From Piper betle (lineage: Eukaryota > Streptophyta > Magnoliopsida > Piperales > Piperaceae), in NCBI GenBank assembly GCA_033002965.1, contig JAURVB010006616.1, positions 1 through 64,000 of the forward strand: a stretch of DNA of 64,000 nucleotides, in the 5' to 3' direction. Shown here piece by piece: positions 45,096 through 56,721 of this stretch. The first letter of the stretch is position 1, and each line of letters starts with the position of its first letter. The translations under genes were made by a program, and so were the position numbers. The notes under the pieces are model-generated. The model had not been told where the DNA came from. It saw only the letters and a list, made by a program, of their open reading frames with translations, and did no database searches.

Positions 45096-48000
45096 ATGAT
45101 TTCTGCCAACATCAATTCAGTTCCAATGCTTAAAGATAATTTTGAGGATTGAAAAGAGAGCATGATAATCGTTCTCAATTCCATGAATCTTGACCTTGTG
45201 TTAAGGACTGAACAACCTTCTTCTCTTATAGATAAAAGTTCTATTGAGGAAAAACGGGATATTGAGAACTGGGAACGTTCAAATCTCATGAGTCTCATGA
45301 TCATGAAGCGTGGGATTCCAGAGACCTCTTGGGGTGATGTGTCTAAAAAGGTTACTACAGCCATTGAGTTTCTTAAAGAAATTGAAAAGCGTTTTGTAGA
45401 AAACTATAAGGTTGAAACAAGTACGCTTTTGTTGAACTTGATTTCAATGAAGTTTAAAGGCAAAGCGAGCATTAGAGAGTACATCTTAGAAATGTCAAAT
45501 ATTACTTCAAAACTAAAAGTGTAAAACCCACGATTCGAGTCAGGGTTTTATATTCAGAACCGGTCGGGTCGACCGTTATTTTTCGAGTTGAGTCAGTTTC
45601 AGGACACGTGTGCCAAGCCGACGCCGGTCGCGTGTATGAGCTATGAGGGTCATGCGTACCCAAATATATGATGATAACGTCATGAATACAGCAGAACAGA
45701 ATGAGTTATCAGATATATGAGAGTATGCCAGTCATTTTTTTATTTTTATATATAGTGGATCGTAGAATTAGTATTAGGCCGTTTACCGCGTTAGGACGCG
45801 TTCGGGCAGTTTGGGTGGGTTGATAGTTCTAGAGCATGTCATTATAATTTTTTTGGTGTTGTTTGATTTTACGGGATTTTTCCCGATTTTTATGAAATTT
45901 TTTAGGATTTAATACGAGTTAGTTATGATACTTGACTCGAGCCGGAGACGAGTCAAGTATTATTTACGAGTTTGCCACCCATTTTCACCCCGACTTTTCT
46001 TCCCCCGCGCCCAAACCCTCGCCGCGCCGCCCCTGTTCGCGCGCCACCGCCGCCACGGCCGGCGCCGCCTGGCCGCCGATCGACGCCGCCCAGCCCGGCC
46101 ACGGCGTCGCCCTGCCGCCCCGACCAGGTCCGGCCCCCATCGGACCGCCGCGACGCGAGGAAACCACGCCGCGACGCCGCGGCCGCGTTGCGGTCACGTT
46201 GCCGATTCCGCCGCCGGCGACCGTCGCCGCCGTGATCGAGTGGTCACCTCGACGTCTTCGACCAACCCACGACTGTCCCCGACCGGAACGGAGGCCAGCG
46301 CCGCCCATCCCGGCCGGATCGAGTCACCCACCGCCGCCACCACTGTTTTGACCATTTTCCGGCGAGCCGCCAACTCCGTCGACCATGTTGAGGCCATAGA
46401 TGAGTCGGGCTCGCCGAGCCGGTTCCGAGGGTACCCAACACGACCCCTTTCCGACTAGTAGACGCCGCCGGCAATTGTCGCCGGAAAACCACCGGAAGCC
46501 GCCGGAAAACCGCCAGTAGCGGCCGGAAAACCGCCGAAAAATCGGAATTTCTGGAATTCGCTGGAATTCACCCGATCTTCCGCGGAGCTCACCTAGTTGG
46601 ACTCGATCGAACGTCGGACGCCGAGGAGCGCCGAATTCGAGCTCCGAGACGCGCGACGGAACCCTAGTCGTCGCCGATTGCCGACGACGTGAGGTATAAT
46701 TACCTCCGATTGATTTATTTAAAAATTGATGATAATTGTTAGCATAGCATGCTAGGGTTGATTAATTATCATGATGAATATCAGAGTATGAATGAAGTTA
46801 CATGATGTGATTGATAGTGCATGGAGGATAAGTAGTCTAGTGAGATAAGTAAATATGAGCATGTTAATCGAGTATGACGTAACTTAGAAAAACGGTATAA
46901 AATTGGTATGAATAGGATGACGTAGAATTATTATTACATTATGATTACTTGATTGTTGATGGATGTTATTCGTATTGTGTGATGTGTGTTGAGTTTGATG
47001 CATCATTTAGTTAGCGGGCGTTAGTATTTAGTTTTGATGTGTAGGTACGGAATAGGAGCTCGCCGCCTAGGCGCGATGACACGCTTGGAGCTTCTACCAG
47101 GTCCGTTTAGGACTCGTCTTGTTTTACGCTCTTCCATTGTATGTTTATTTTATTATTGCAGGGCGGGTTAAGTGGCGTTTTATCGGATCCCACTTAACTC
47201 GGGCCATTTAATCGAATATTTCCGGATTAATAACCCCTCGAGGATGAGATCCCTCGAGGATGATTTCGAAAACAAGATCCACCACAAGTTGCCTTCGGGC
47301 CTATTATATAAATCCCTTCCCAGGCCTATATATATAGTTTTATCGAGTTTTCAGTGAGACGAGAGATGGAGAAACCGACTGCACGTACCATGCAGAGGAT
47401 GCCGTGACAGTCAAAGCGGGCTCTGGATTAGTGCCAGCGGACTGTTCCATTCCCGAGGGATCCTGACAACTCCGCGTTTGAGTTCCTCACACCCGGAGAA
47501 CGTGGAGGTTTACGGGTACTGTTTAGTACAGCGCATGTCCGGACTTGTGGTTCAAAGGGTACTAAAGGCGACTGCCTGAGAGTACTCGGCCTTCGTGCTC
47601 AAGGCCAGGAGAGATATGGAGGTTCGGAGAGGGCTTAGGATAAAGTTTCATGAGAAGTACTGAAAAAGAAGTGCTGAGAGTAGCACAGTACCAGCAGCAG
47701 TAAGTTCGGGATGCTACCGGGTCTGCAGCCCAGTGGCTCCTCAGTAGTGCCCTTCAGAGTGTTCTTGAGGAAGTATATGGTTTTCTTTCAGATGAGAGTT
47801 TGCTCTCATAGCCAGTTTGTTATAGTTATTTTATTTTCCGGACCAGTAACGCTTGTTACTGACGTTTTTCTTATATATATGTAGGTGATAAGCACGAGAT
47901 GGATGAGCCAGCTTGGACGGAGGAGCAATGAGGTCTTGTGCACACACATGTTAGATTTCTGAATGTTTAATATTGTATTATTATGTTATTATTTTGTGAA

Positions 48001-49112
48001 TGCTATGATTAAATGTTTGAGGCATGATAGGATATGATTAAATGAAATGAGATGATGCTAAGACATGATGATAAGAGGTGAGATATGATCAGAGTGGGCA
48101 GCAGAAGTGTGGCCCAAGTCCTATGATGAATATATAGTATATTAAATTATGTGTGATTAAAATTGTTGATATATGTATATATATTGGTATGTATTGTTTT
48201 GACAGGGTAGACCCTAATTGCACTTTTAGGGGAGACTCTGTCAGTTTTACTTTAGAATTTTCATCGATTTTGCTCGTGATTGTGATGGCGTGAAATTTAA
48301 TTTGCATGTCATTCATGTAGTACCATGTTAGGATTTTGCACATTTATTCATTCATGATGGATCGTATCTTCATCTTAAGACGCCGAGATTGGATCCGCAT
48401 GAGTTAGGTTCGGGTTAGCGGACCTAACCGGGGCCTGTAACATGCCGGTTCGGTTCATGAGCGTGGACCGGATTTGGGGTGTTACAAAAAGCACTAAAGT
48501 TAGAGCTATCTTAAAATTTGCTCGTGCATTTAGTTTTAATTTCTCTTCTAGCACAATTCAGTCAGTTCAAGGTCAGTAATCACTGCCAAAGGGACAAATG
48601 GACTCTTAATGAACACATTTCATATGGTGTCAAAGAAGAAGAAATGTTGAAGCAAGAACACGCTGAAAGTGCTCACTTGGCTAGTACCTATTAGGACAAA
48701 AATAAGAAGAAAATCAGGCTTCTTACTGTTTCTTTTGTGCTTACTTGGACATATGGAGAAGGAATGCATTAAGTATCACGCTTGGTGTGTAAAGAAAGGT
48801 CCAATTCATAATTTTATTTGTTCTGAGGCTAATTTAGCTTCAGTACCAATGCATACTTAGTGGCTAGATTTGGGTGCTACTACTCACATAAGCGTATCAA
48901 TGGAGGGTTGCCTGAGTTACCGCAAGCCAAATGATGCTGAAAAATTCATCTATGTGGGTGATGACAACTCAGTTGTATTTGAAGCAATAGGGACTTTTAG
49001 ATTATTGTTGAAGACAAGATATTATTTGGATTTAAAAGAGACATATGTAGTATCGTCTTTTAGATGGAATTTGGTTTCTATTTCTATATTGGACAAATCT
49101 GGTTACTCTTGT
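45096..49112 (+). pseudogene. Ty1/copia gag and protease, interrupted by solo LTR E
   Basis: Coding parts are 45096-45519 and 48487-49112. Gag starts MISANINSVPML and has an in-frame stop soon after (NFED*K). It continues with a UBN2-type gag (ENWERSNLMSLMIMKRGIPE, YILEMSNITSKLK) up to the insertion point; the same frame resumes after the solo LTR with ALKLELS. The zinc knuckle (GHMEKEC) is degenerate: the spacing to the upstream Cys is one residue short. Then follows a stop and the protease (WLDLGATTHIS), where the catalytic D-S/T-G is D-L-G. It ends at the gypsy insertion at 49113. Several stops and frame breaks show it is dead. Confidence 0.85.
45520..48486 (+). mobile_element. Solo LTR E
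   Basis: It begins TGTAAAACCC, ends GGGGTGTTACA and is 2967 bp long, with AAAAG at 45515-45519 and 48487-48491. It disrupts the copia gag frame, which resumes cleanly beyond it. Module about 45930-45958, GC island about 45970-46693, intron-like interval GAG|GTATAATTACC to TGTGTAG|GTACGG (about 46692-47044), stem-loops about 47163-47205 and 47236-47262, TATA about 47327-47336. Closely similar to copies C and D. Confidence 0.93.
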
Positions 49113-51778
49113 TGTAAAGATTGTGAAAAAAAATTTACGTTGTTTAAAAATAATTGACTCGGTCTAGGAAGGACCGAACGTTGGAGAATTATTATTATTA
49201 TTATATTATTATTATTATACTCTACCTAGTTAAACCTTGGTGTAGGTGTGTTTTCCCATACCTTAGCCGTCATTTTCTTTTTTAAGGGGCGTGTTCCTCA
49301 CCCTAGCCACCTACTTCCCATTTTCTTCTCCTTTCTCTTCTTTTTGCTCTCCTCTTTTGGCAGCGTCCTTACATCTCGTCTTCGTGTCCTGTTCGGTATG
49401 CTTTCCTTGTTCTTCTTTTTCTCATTTTATAGTTGCTATTTTGTTTTCCTGTAAGCATGCAATTCATAATCGCTATGCTAAATTCTGCTGTTTCATCATT
49501 TCATGATCGCCATGTTAATTCTGTTACTCCGTCAATTCATGATCGCCTTGCTATTGTTGTTGCTTCATCAATGTTCTATGGTATGTAATTGTTTGGTTTA
49601 GGATTATGGGCAATGCTGTGGGGGATAATTTCATGTTTGGGATTGTTCCTTCGGTTCTTGTCAAGTTAGGCATCCATATCAGTTCGTCGGCCAAGGCTCA
49701 CGCCCTGCATGCTCACAGCCTTGATGTTGTGGGTTGTCATGCGAGGAGAAGGGAAGTGTTCCCGAGCAGTGCTGCTGGCCAGGTCATCGTGTGCCTTGTA
49801 AAGTACGAGCGTTAGGCTTTGCTGCTGTTCTCTCACATTTTGTTGAGGTTGAGCTGTTCTGGGTTGAAAGCAGTCGTGAATCGTACTAGAATGTCGATAA
49901 GGGTCGAGGGAAGAAGAATCCTTTTGGGTGGCAAACTTGTAAATATAACTTGACTCGACACGGCTCAAGTTAAAAAATAATAATAATTCGTAATAAATCC
50001 TTAAAAATTATTATTCTAATGGTTATGGGTTACAGTTGCTAAACTAATTAATTATTATATGAAATCGCCATGAGTAATAAAAATACGGTAATGATAAACT
50101 GTTGATAATTAATCAGTCTACGATAAGTGATTAATTTAAATCGGATGGTTGTAAGTGATTAATGAAATAAAGATTTCACCTTTACCATATTAAATTTAAT
50201 ACTAGGTAGATAAAGTGATTATTTTAATAATGAGTTAGTAAGGTAGAAAATGGGTTATTAAACTATAATCATGTAAAAAAAATCACAAGTGTTGAACATA
50301 AATAGCGTAATGAAAATAAATAAAGTTCAAACCTTTATTGAATTAAATAATTTAAAATAATTGTATTAGTAATATCTGTGAATTAGGATAATACAAATCA
50401 TTTTAAATAATTTAATCGAACTACTCAATTAATTAAATTGCTATTAATAATGATAATGATTAAAGATTAAAACCGTAAATTAAATCGTCAAGGTCGTGGT
50501 TAAGTAATTATCATCTTAAAGGAAAATATACTAATAATGGTAATTAAATACTTGAATACTTGTTTATATATTAATAATTATTTTATCATTAGTGAAGTTT
50601 GAATTATGATTTAAATAATTAATTTAAAATATAAATTATGACTTAAATGATTATGTCACATGAATAATTAATTATCTCACTAGACTTGTTGTAAATGTTG
50701 AGAATTTAATATTTAATATTGTTGAATGTTGTATGCTTTATGTTGTCGAATTTTAATAATGATATATATTAGTCATTTAGTTGCATGCATTTCTACTCGA
50801 ATAAAAGTATACTTATGTATAATTTTATTTTCTCGTTCAGATTACGATCTTTGGTTACGGTTGCAGGTTCACTAACGAACTATCCAAGTCCGTATAATTA
50901 TTTAAAATGTTGTATATTCCCTTTTTGGCAGCCCTGGTTGACCTGAGCCCAGATTCGACCATTATGCACCGAGTGCAACTGGGGTTAAGGAATTGGCTCA
51001 GTCTGACACAGGGCCCCACCCTTTAAAAATTACTATCTAGGAGTCTTGGTCGACTTGAGTTCATATCCGACCACCATGCGCCGAGCGCAACCGGGGTCGA
51101 CTCAATTTGACACAGGGCAGCACCCCCTGAAAGATTAAATACCTGCCCCCATGCCGAAAGGGGTGACAGGGCGCAGTGGTGCATGCCGGCTCATTATGCA
51201 CTTGTGATACCGAGAGGGTGAGTTAATAGCAAATATTGGTAACTACAGCCCATGAGCCACGTAGCGTGTGTGCGCATGCATGGGATTGTAGCTGGATGGG
51301 GTGGCCACCCCTTCCAGCATAATTGGAGCTCAGCATAGGCTCATATCTACTGAAAGTCTCGAGAAATGATAATATGGATTATATTAACTTGTTTCATTTA
51401 ATTATGCGGCTTAGTGGTTTTATCACTAACGCGGAATTGCCTCCGCAGGTGAGCAGCTTCAGATTGAGGATTAAAAAGTGTAGTTGGTGGTTCTTTTACC
51501 AACCTAGGTTTGGTGAATTGATAATAAATTGGACTTCCTTTTATTCTCTTGTGTTACAAATGTGGTTATGGGAAACAGTCAGAGACTGTGGGACTTTGTA
51601 CTCACCTAGTTAATTTATTTTACGTATTGTCACATGCTATTAGAACATGATTTATTTTTATTACTTATATATACTTCTAGACTTATTTGCCATATTACGA
51701 TTCATGTTCTTGAAAATGTTATTGTTACATCATTTGTGTTTTTGAGTAACCCCCGGCCGGTTAGGGTGGGTCGTTATA
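49113..51778 (+). repeat. 5' LTR of the gypsy element
   Basis: 2666 bp. It contains the GGGTGGCAAACTTG...TTGACTCG module at about 49927-49995, in the orientation opposite to that in LTRs A-E. An imperfect duplication lies at about 50936-51130. Relative to the 3' LTR it has roughly 50 extra bases near 49235-49290. Confidence 0.88.
50936..51130 (+). repeat. Imperfect ~110-bp duplication in the gypsy LTR
   Basis: The phrases TTCGACCA..ATGC.CCGAG.GCAAC.GGG and GACACAGGGC..CACCC occur twice in order (about 50965-51030 and 51078-51130). The same doubled structure is in the 3' LTR at about 58650-58815, so it predates insertion. Confidence 0.7.
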
Positions 51779-51780
51779 GG

Positions 51781-51793
51781 TGGTATCAGAGCA
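51781..51793 (+). promoter_or_regulatory. Primer-binding site (initiator tRNA-Met)
   Basis: TGGTATCAGAGCA two bases after the 5' LTR. Confidence 0.9.
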
Positions 51794-51969
51794 CCGTTTC
51801 CCACAAGCTCACACTTTATGACTCAAGTACCTTGTTGAAAAGTCTAGTAATTATCTTTTCCCAATGTTTTGTGTTATTAATTAACAAATTCATTCGCTAA
51901 TAAACCTAAGTCATAATTGAAAAAGAACATATTAATGAACCATGATGGGAAAAATTTTTGACGTTTCAG

Positions 51970-53110
51970 ATGGCAAGCACTCGTAGACAGCCAAACCAAT
52001 CTACTCAGTCAAATTCTAACACAGAGAGTGTATTGGCCCAAATCCTGACGGCCATACAAGGACTGGTGCAAGCTTCAGTAAATACAAATTCTGTGGTTCA
52101 AAATATTGTTCAGCAGTTACCAGGAGTGGTAGCAGGGAATGGAGCCTCAAACTCAGCAACGGGTCCCAGCATCACCCCAGACGGTGGTCAGGGGAGTGCC
52201 CAAGGGCGGGCAGGGTTAGCAGACCCAAGCGAGCAAGGGGATCTTCCAAACCCAATGCCACCGGTAGTCTGACAAGTGTTGTCGCCAGCTGTTGATGATA
52301 GTGACCGTTACACTGTGGAAAAGTTCAGGAAGAATGGAGCTGCGGTATTTATTGGAGGGATCAATCCAATAAAGGCGGAGAGCTGGATAGACATTACCGA
52401 AAAAGCTGTTTAGGGCTCTATCTGTGCCCCACCGCCATCAAGTGAGGTTGGCAACATGCATGCTTCAGGAGGAAGCATCTTACTGGTGGAAATCCATGGA
52501 AAAAACCACATTCCATCGACGTGAGATTTCTTCCATCACGTGGGCAGAATTTGTGGCAGCTTTCAATGGACAATATTTTCTAGAGCCCGTTGTCCAGAAG
52601 AAAGCACTAGAGTTCGCCAATTTGGTTCAGGGGGAGGATTAAGTCTGGGAATATGCCAAGAAATTCTTACAGCTGGAGCATTTTGCACCTGGGATTCTGG
52701 CAACTGATAAGGCTAGAGCTGACAAATTCTTTTGGGGATTGAAGCCAGAATTGAGGGGTAAGATTGCTACAGCGCCAAGGAGTACGATAACCGAGGTGAT
52801 CGACTCAGCCACTACTCAGGAATTGGTGTTCGAGTATGACCGTGCACAGAAGCAAGGAAAGGTTACTTCACAGCACAAAAATGCCAACCCTGTTAGTAAC
52901 CAAACCAGGTCAGCAGGACACCAGCAGCAGAACTACCGAGGGAACATAGATGGGAACCTTAAAAGGAAGTTTGAGGATATCCCGTTGAGGCGATGTCAAA
53001 ATTGCAACAAGATGCATTCAGGGAAATGCAAGGAGCCCCGTAGGTGCTACAACTGCGGAAGGACAGGACACATACAGAGGGAGTGTCATCAGCCTCCGAA
53101 GCAACAATAG
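51970..53110 (+). pseudogene. Gypsy gag (capsid and zinc knuckle)
   Basis: The likely ATG is 51970 (MASTRRQPNQST), right after TTTCAG. A Ser/Gln/Gly-rich N-terminus ends at a TGA (52270-52272). A frame change follows, after which the capsid-type retrotransposon gag domain is recognisable (EEASYWWKSME, WAEFVAAFNGQYF, YAKKFLQLEHF). It has one in-frame TAA at 52640 and then runs to a CCHC knuckle, CYNCGRTGHIQREC (about 53047-53088). A TAG at 53108 follows PPKQQ, where a Gln codon is likely ancestral. The protein would have coated the genomic RNA. Confidence 0.88.
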
Positions 53111-56100
53111 GAGCAGCCTGAGAAAGGGAAGGCACCAGCTCCTATTCGCTACCCGACACCTGCACAACTGGCAAACAAAGGGAAGGAGAAACTCTATGCA
53201 GTTGAAGTTGACGACGTTGAGGAGGATGATCACACTGTCCGAGGTAAAATTCTAATCGAAGGAGTCATTGTGGATGTTTTATTTGATTCGGGGTGTACAC
53301 ATTCATTCATTTCATCTCAAATAGTCAAGAGGTTAGGACTCCAAGCATCCCCATTATCCAAGTCCTATAGAGTCACTACTGCAATGGGAGACGGTGAAGT
53401 CACAACTTTAGGAGTGACTAACCTATCCTTAGATATACAAGGGAAACCCTATGTGTGGAACTTTATCATGTATGGGGTAAAAGGGTATGATGTACTATTG
53501 GGAATGGACTGGTTGTCTGCACACCAGGCTTTTCTTGACTGTAAAGGGAAGAGAGTGGTGACAAAACCTTGTAATTGTGAGATGGGAGTCATTTTCCAAG
53601 GGTCATTGCATGATCCATCTTCTTGTATCGTGTCGATGAGTGAGGCAGTCGAGTTGTTTGGTGAGGGTTGTAAAGCCTTTTTGGCTAACTTAGTTGAGTC
53701 TGAGTCCAAACCCAAAGAGTTATCCATGATTCCTATGGTAGCAGAGTTTCCCGATGTATTCCCAGATGAACTTCCAGGGTTACCTCCTAAGCGGGCAGTG
53801 GAGTTCGCCATTGACCTCGCACCTGGAGTAACACCAATTTCTAAAGCACCATACCGCATGGCTTCAGCAGAACTCAAGGAGTTAAAGAGTCAACTAGAAG
53901 AGTTGTTGCAGGTAGGTTTCATCCGACCAAGTACTTCACCCTGGGGAGCCCTTATTCTTTTTATGAAGAAGAAAGATGGATCAATTCAGCTATGTATTGA
54001 CTATCGACAACTCAATCAAGTGATAGTCAAGAATCGGTACCCCTTACCGAGGATTGATGACTTGTTTGATCAGCTAAAAATAGCTAGAGTATTTTCTAAA
54101 ATAGACTTGCGGTCTGGTTATCACCAATTGCGAGTAAAGGAATCAGACATACAGAAAACAGCTTTCCGAGTACGATATGGTCATTATGAGTTTCTGGTCA
54201 TGCCTTTTGGTCTAACAAATGCACCAGCGGTCTTTATGTCACTCATGAACACAGTATTTCATGCATACGTGGACAAGTTTATTATCGTGTTTGTGGATGA
54301 CATTATAGTCTATTCAAATAATGAAGAAGAGCATGTGAAGCACCTGTCCATTACTCTTCAAGTTCTGAGAGAAAATCAGTTGTTCGCCAAGCTCTCAAAG
54401 TGTGACTTCTAGTTGAAGGAGGTAAACTTCCTAGGTCATATTATCTCAAAGGCCGGAGTTGCTGTGGATCAATTGAAGTTGAAAGCAGTCACTAATTGGC
54501 CACAACCCAAGTCAGTCACTGATATTAGAAGCTTCCTTGGTTTAGCGGGTTACTACAGGAAATTCATTAAAGACTTCTCCTTAGTAGCATCGCCGATGAC
54601 CAAACTCATAAGGAAGGGGGTCAAGTTCGAATGGAGTAGTAAGTGTGAAGAGAGTTTCCAGTGTCTGAAGAAGAGTCTAACAACTGCACCAGTCTTGACA
54701 CTACCAAATGGTAATGAAGGATTCGTAGTCTTCAGTGATGTGTCTCTGTTGGGTTTAGGATATGTCCTTATGCAGGGAGGTAAAGTAGTGGCCTATGCCT
54801 CTCGTCAATTGAAGATTCATGAGCAAAATTATGCAACCCATGACTTGGAATTGGCAGCAGTGGTTTTTGCTCTGAAGATTTGGAGACACTACTTGTATGG
54901 AGCCTAGTTCGAAGTCTTCTCTGACCACCAGAGTTTGAAGTATATCTTCACCCAAAATGACCTGAACCTTTGACAGAGGTGGTGGATAGAATATTTGAAG
55001 GACAACGACTTCCAAATCTTATACCACCCGGGGAAAGCAAATGTTGTAACAGACGCGTTGAGTTAGAAGGGCAAGGTGGACAAGGGTCAATAGCTAGCTA
55101 GACTTTGGACTATGTCAGCAGAAGTGGTGGCTATCAACCCTGTGGAGCGACTAACAGGGTTATTGGCAAATTTGGTTATTTCCAATGATTTAGTTGATCG
55201 TGGTAAGCTAGCACAAATGGGTGATGAGGAGCTGAATGAAATGTTGGACAAGACACCTGACATTGTAGTTGATTCCAATAGTGTGATCAGATTTAGAGGA
55301 AGGTTGTGTGTACTCAAAGTTCTTGATACACCCTAGAGTTACTAAAATGTATCAGGATTTAAAGCGAACCAACCGGTGGATTGGGATGAAGAGGGATGTT
55401 GTGGATTTTGTCTCCAAGTGTCAGACTTGCCAATAGATCAAAGCCCAACATCAACTACCTGGGGGACTATTACAACCTTTAGAAATACCAACTTGGAAAT
55501 GGGAGTGTGTCACATGCGATTTTATTGCAAAGCTCCCAAGGACTCAGAGAAAGCATGATTCCATATGGGTGGTTGTGGACCGACTAAATAAGGTAGCTCA
55601 CTTCATCCCCATGAAATCAATGAGGACTGCGGAATATCTGGCAGGATTGTATGTCAACAATATTGTCAAGTTGCATGGGATTCCAAAGGAGATAGTCTCC
55701 GACCGAGGTCCCCTATTCACCTCACATTTCTGGGAAGCTTTCCAAAAAGCCATGGAGACCCAAATCAAGCTGAGTACAACATATCATCCCCAAACTGATG
55801 GTTAGAGACCCAAATCAAGCTGAGTACAACATATCATCCCCAAACTGATGGTTAGAGTGAGAGGACTATTCAAACTTTGGAAGATTTGCTACGAGCTTGC
55901 ATTCTTTACTGGGGAGGTGACTGGGAGAAACACTTAGCTTTGGCTGAATTTTCCTACAATAACTCTTATCAAGCCATTATAGGGATGACACCATTTGAAG
56001 TCTTATATGGTAGGCCCTATAGGTCTCCATTGTGCTGGCTGGAGTCTACTGAACTAGTTATAGTCGGGCTAAAGATGGTGAGGGAAGCAACTTAAAAGGT

Positions 56101-56572
56101 GAAACTCATTCAGCAAAGGCTTAAGGCAGCTCAGGATCGACAGAAGAGTTATGCTGATACTCGAAGGAGGGACCTAGAGTTCCAAGTTGGGAAGTTTGTG
56201 TATCTAAAGACATCTCCTAGGAAGGGGGTGATCAGATTTAGAACATCAGGGAAGTTGAAGCCAATATTCATAGGATCATTCCCAATCATGGATCGAGTTG
56301 GAAATTGTGCATATAGACTAGCTTTGCCACCAAGCCTAGTTGGAGTACACAATGTTTTCCATGTGTCAATGCTAAAGAACTATGTACGAGATGAAGATCA
56401 TATAATCACAAATTTTGAAGACTTAGAGATACAATCAAATTTAACCTACGAGGAAAAGCCGATTTGCATCATGGAAAGAGAAATAAAGACACTCAGGAAC
56501 AAGGAAATTCCTTTGGTAAAAGTATTGTGGAAAAATCAGGGGTTAGAGGAAGCTACATGGGAGACTGAATAA
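53111..56572 (+). pseudogene. Gypsy pol: protease, RT, RNase H, integrase, chromodomain
   Basis: Domains in order: aspartic protease ([10 protein letters not shown], about 53285); reverse transcriptase with FVDDIIVYS (about 54290); a TAG at 54410 where Trp is usual (CDF*LKEV); RNase H ([29 protein letters not shown]) broken by TAG at 54905; integrase HHCC (C..C in KCQTCQ), core Asp in WVVVDRLNKVAHF and VSDRGPLFTSHFW, Glu region ERTIQTLEDLLR; integrase C-terminus (HNVFHVSMLKNYV); and a chromodomain-like end (ICIMEREIKTLRNKEIPLVKVLWKN..EEATWE). About ten stops and a frame-shifting 50-bp tandem duplication at 55755-55857 inactivate it. Domain identity is certain; clade is inferred. Confidence 0.92.
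55755..55857 (+). repeat. 50-bp tandem duplication in the integrase core
   Basis: The segment GAGACCCAAATCAAGC...GATGGTTAG is present twice in exact tandem (from 55755 and from 55805). Because 50 is not a multiple of three it shifts the frame between the second catalytic Asp and the catalytic Glu. The copies are identical, so the event is recent relative to the decay of the element. Confidence 0.95.
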
Positions 56573-56707
56573 GAAATGGCAAGGAAATACCAGAGCATGT
56601 TTTTGGCATAAGATTCTTATAATTATAGTAGCATGAACCGATACTGAAGATAAAATTAATCATGATTGTCCTATTACCGTTATGATATTTCAGAGATGAA
56701 ATATTTC

Positions 56708-56721
56708 AAAGTTGGGGAGAT
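56708..56721 (+). promoter_or_regulatory. Polypurine tract of the gypsy element
   Basis: AAAGTTGGGGAGAT lies directly before the 3' LTR (TGTAAAGAT at 56722). Confidence 0.8.

Noticed and set aside
49248..49506. Phe/Ser-rich ORFs with an apparent signal peptide
   Set aside because: They lie in T/C-rich gypsy LTR sequence and are not preserved in the 3' LTR.
52424..52642. Separate small genes within 52.4-53.1 kb and 55.1-56.6 kb
   Set aside because: They are pieces of one gag-pol reading broken by stops and frame changes.
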